This document shows positions 33,784 to 34,913 of a DNA stretch of 34,913 nucleotides, piece by piece (within the stretch, counting starts at the first letter, position 1; each line of letters starts with the position of its first letter). The stretch is from NCBI GenBank assembly GCA_029937545.1, contig JAPYPR010000019.1, positions 1 to 34,913 on the forward strand. The letters are read 5' to 3'. Source of the stretch: Erythrobacter sp. GTDB taxonomy: Bacteria; Pseudomonadota; Alphaproteobacteria; Sphingomonadales; Sphingomonadaceae. Under the pieces are notes generated by a model. It was not told the DNA's origin. It saw only the letters and a program-made list of their open reading frames with translations, and searched no databases. The position numbers and the translations under genes are program-made.

Positions 33784-34913
33784 CTACTCCTCCCCCATCC
33801 GCAGCGCAGCGATAAACGCCTCCTGCGGGATGCTCACATTGCCATACTCGCGCATCCGTGCCTTCCCCTTCTTCTGTTTTTCCAACAGCTTCTTCTTGCG
33901 GCTGATGTCGCCGCCGTAGCATTTGGCGGTCACGTCCTTGCGCAGGGCGGCGATGGTTTCGCGGGCGATGATCTTGCCGCCGATCGCGGCCTGGATCGGG
34001 ATCTTGAACAAATGGCGCGGGATGAGGTCTTTCAGCCGCTCGCACATGCCGCGGCCGCGCTCTTCCGCCACGCTGCGGTGGACGATCAGCGATAGCGCGT
34101 CGACCGGCTCGTTGTTGACGAGGATGTTCATCTTCACGAGGTCGCCTTCGCGGCTGCCGATCTGTTCGTAGTCGAAGCTGGCATAGCCGCGGCTGATCGA
34201 TTTCAGGCGGTCGTAGAAGTCGAACACCACCTCGTTCAGCGGCAGCTCGTAGCTCACCTGCGCGCGGCCGCCGACGTATGTGAGGTCGGTCTGGATGCCG
34301 CGGCGGTCCTGGCACAGTTTCAGGATCGCGCCGAGATATTCGTCTGGCGTGTAGATCACCGCCTTGATCCACGGTTCCTCCACCGTCTCGATCCGGTTGA
34401 CGTCGGGCCAGTCGGCGGGATTGTGGATGTCGATCGTCTGCGCGTCCTCATTCTTCGTATGGCCGAGGTGGACGCGGTAGACCACGGACGGGGCCGTGGT
34501 GATGAGGTCGAGGTCGTATTCGCGGGAGAGGCGTTCCTGGATGATTTCCAGGTGCAGCAGGCCGAGGAAGCCGGCGCGAAAGCCGAAGCCCAGCGCGGCG
34601 CTGCTTTCCATCTCGTAGCTGAAGCTGGCATCGTTGAGGCGCAGCTTGCCGATGCTTTCGCGCAGCTTCTCGAAATCCGCCGCGTCGACCGGGAAGAGGC
34701 CGCAGAAGACCACGGGCTGGACTTCCTTGTAGCCCGGCAGCGCCTTGTCCGCCCCGCCCTTCAGCGTGGTGATCGTGTCGCCGACCTTGGCCTGCTCGAC
34801 TTCCTTGATCTGCGCGGTGATGAAGCCGATCTCGCCCGGGCCGAGTTCGGGCAGGTCGGTGCGCTTGGGCGTGAAGCAGCCGACGCGGTCGATCAGGTGC
34901 TGCGTGCCGCCCT
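33784..34913 (-). CDS. lepA: Elongation factor 4, C-terminal part (partial)
   Basis: LepA (EF4) is a ribosome-bound GTPase implicated in translation under stress or in initiation. The window holds the last 376 codons. These cover domain II ([20 protein letters not shown]), the domain III/V stretches ([56 protein letters not shown]) and the LepA-specific C-terminal domain ([40 protein letters not shown]). The frame is open through the right edge, so the GTPase domain lies outside. There is no sign of damage. The end of the gene is 190 bp from the IS element. Confidence 0.96.
   Translation of the reverse strand, partial: GGTQHLIDRVGCFTPKRTDLPELGPGEIGFITAQIKEVEQAKVGDTITTLKGGADKALPGYKEVQPVVFCGLFPVDAADFEKLRESIGKLRLNDASFSYEMESSAALGFGFRAGFLGLLHLEIIQERLSREYDLDLITTAPSVVYRVHLGHTKNEDAQTIDIHNPADWPDVNRIETVEEPWIKAVIYTPDEYLGAILKLCQDRRGIQTDLTYVGGRAQVSYELPLNEVVFDFYDRLKSISRGYASFDYEQIGSREGDLVKMNILVNNEPVDALSLIVHRSVAEERGRGMCERLKDLIPRHLFKIPIQAAIGGKIIARETIAALRKDVTAKCYGGDISRKKKLLEKQKKGKARMREYGNVSIPQEAFIAALRMGEE

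Overview
The window looks like chromosomal DNA of a marine or soil alphaproteobacterium of the order Sphingomonadales, most likely Erythrobacteraceae. This is inferred from the high GC content, the neighbourhood bamD / recN / ligA, the sdhC-sdhD-sdhA order, a subclass B3 metallo-beta-lactamase (the kind reported from Erythrobacter) and many overlapping stop/start codons. No rRNA, tRNA or CRISPR array was seen.

Layout. Positions 1-2150 hold the tail of an unknown membrane protein, a 16-bp tandem duplication and a blaI-blaR1-like repressor/metalloprotease pair on the minus strand; 2150-2298 carries two probable BlaI operator boxes. Positions 2299-3527 (plus) encode a ClpP-fold protein and an exported cyclophilin. 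Positions 3524-8436 (minus) run sdhC-sdhD-sdhA, an exported M20 peptidase and a zincin-like lipoprotein; sdhB is not there. Positions 8546-11717 (plus) are four overlapping genes: SDR oxidoreductase, B3 beta-lactamase with a lipobox, prmA and a DUF2459/TIGR02117 protein. Positions 11714-14320 (minus) carry a class A-like serine beta-lactamase and an FAD-linked aldonolactone-oxidase-type enzyme. Then come an SDR (plus), a CinA-type protein, ligA, a low-GC 2OG-Fe(II) oxygenase, recN, a CapA-type protein and bamD (all minus, 15156-23337). Positions 23516-24272 hold an orphan Flp pilin, a 3' remnant of nhaA and a small YdcH-like gene. Positions 24492-27928 are proline biosynthesis: proB divergent from proC-proA. 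Positions 28012-31126 hold a soluble globin-type chemoreceptor, a hypothetical HTH protein and a winged-helix regulator. Positions 31167-33593 are a mobile element with perfect 24-bp terminal inverted repeats: an IS1595-family transposase facing three cargo genes. The window ends inside lepA (minus).

How the parts fit. Housekeeping units are the TCA/respiratory complex II subunits, proline synthesis, DNA repair (recN, ligA), outer-membrane assembly (bamD) and translation (prmA, lepA). Within the first 13 kb there is a cluster of beta-lactam-related functions: BlaI/BlaR1-like regulators, a B3 enzyme and a class A-like enzyme. The BlaR1-like protein lacks a penicillin-binding sensor domain, so it is probably not a classical beta-lactam sensor.

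The most promising undescribed system is the cargo of the IS1595-type element: a tightly overlapping three-gene minus-strand operon (173, 257 and 62 aa) of unknown function, with base composition unlike the flanking chromosome. Other points of note are a 12-bp stem in the chemoreceptor leader that would bury its ribosome-binding site, a probable ATT start codon for proC, and an nhaA fragment abutting a YdcH-like gene.
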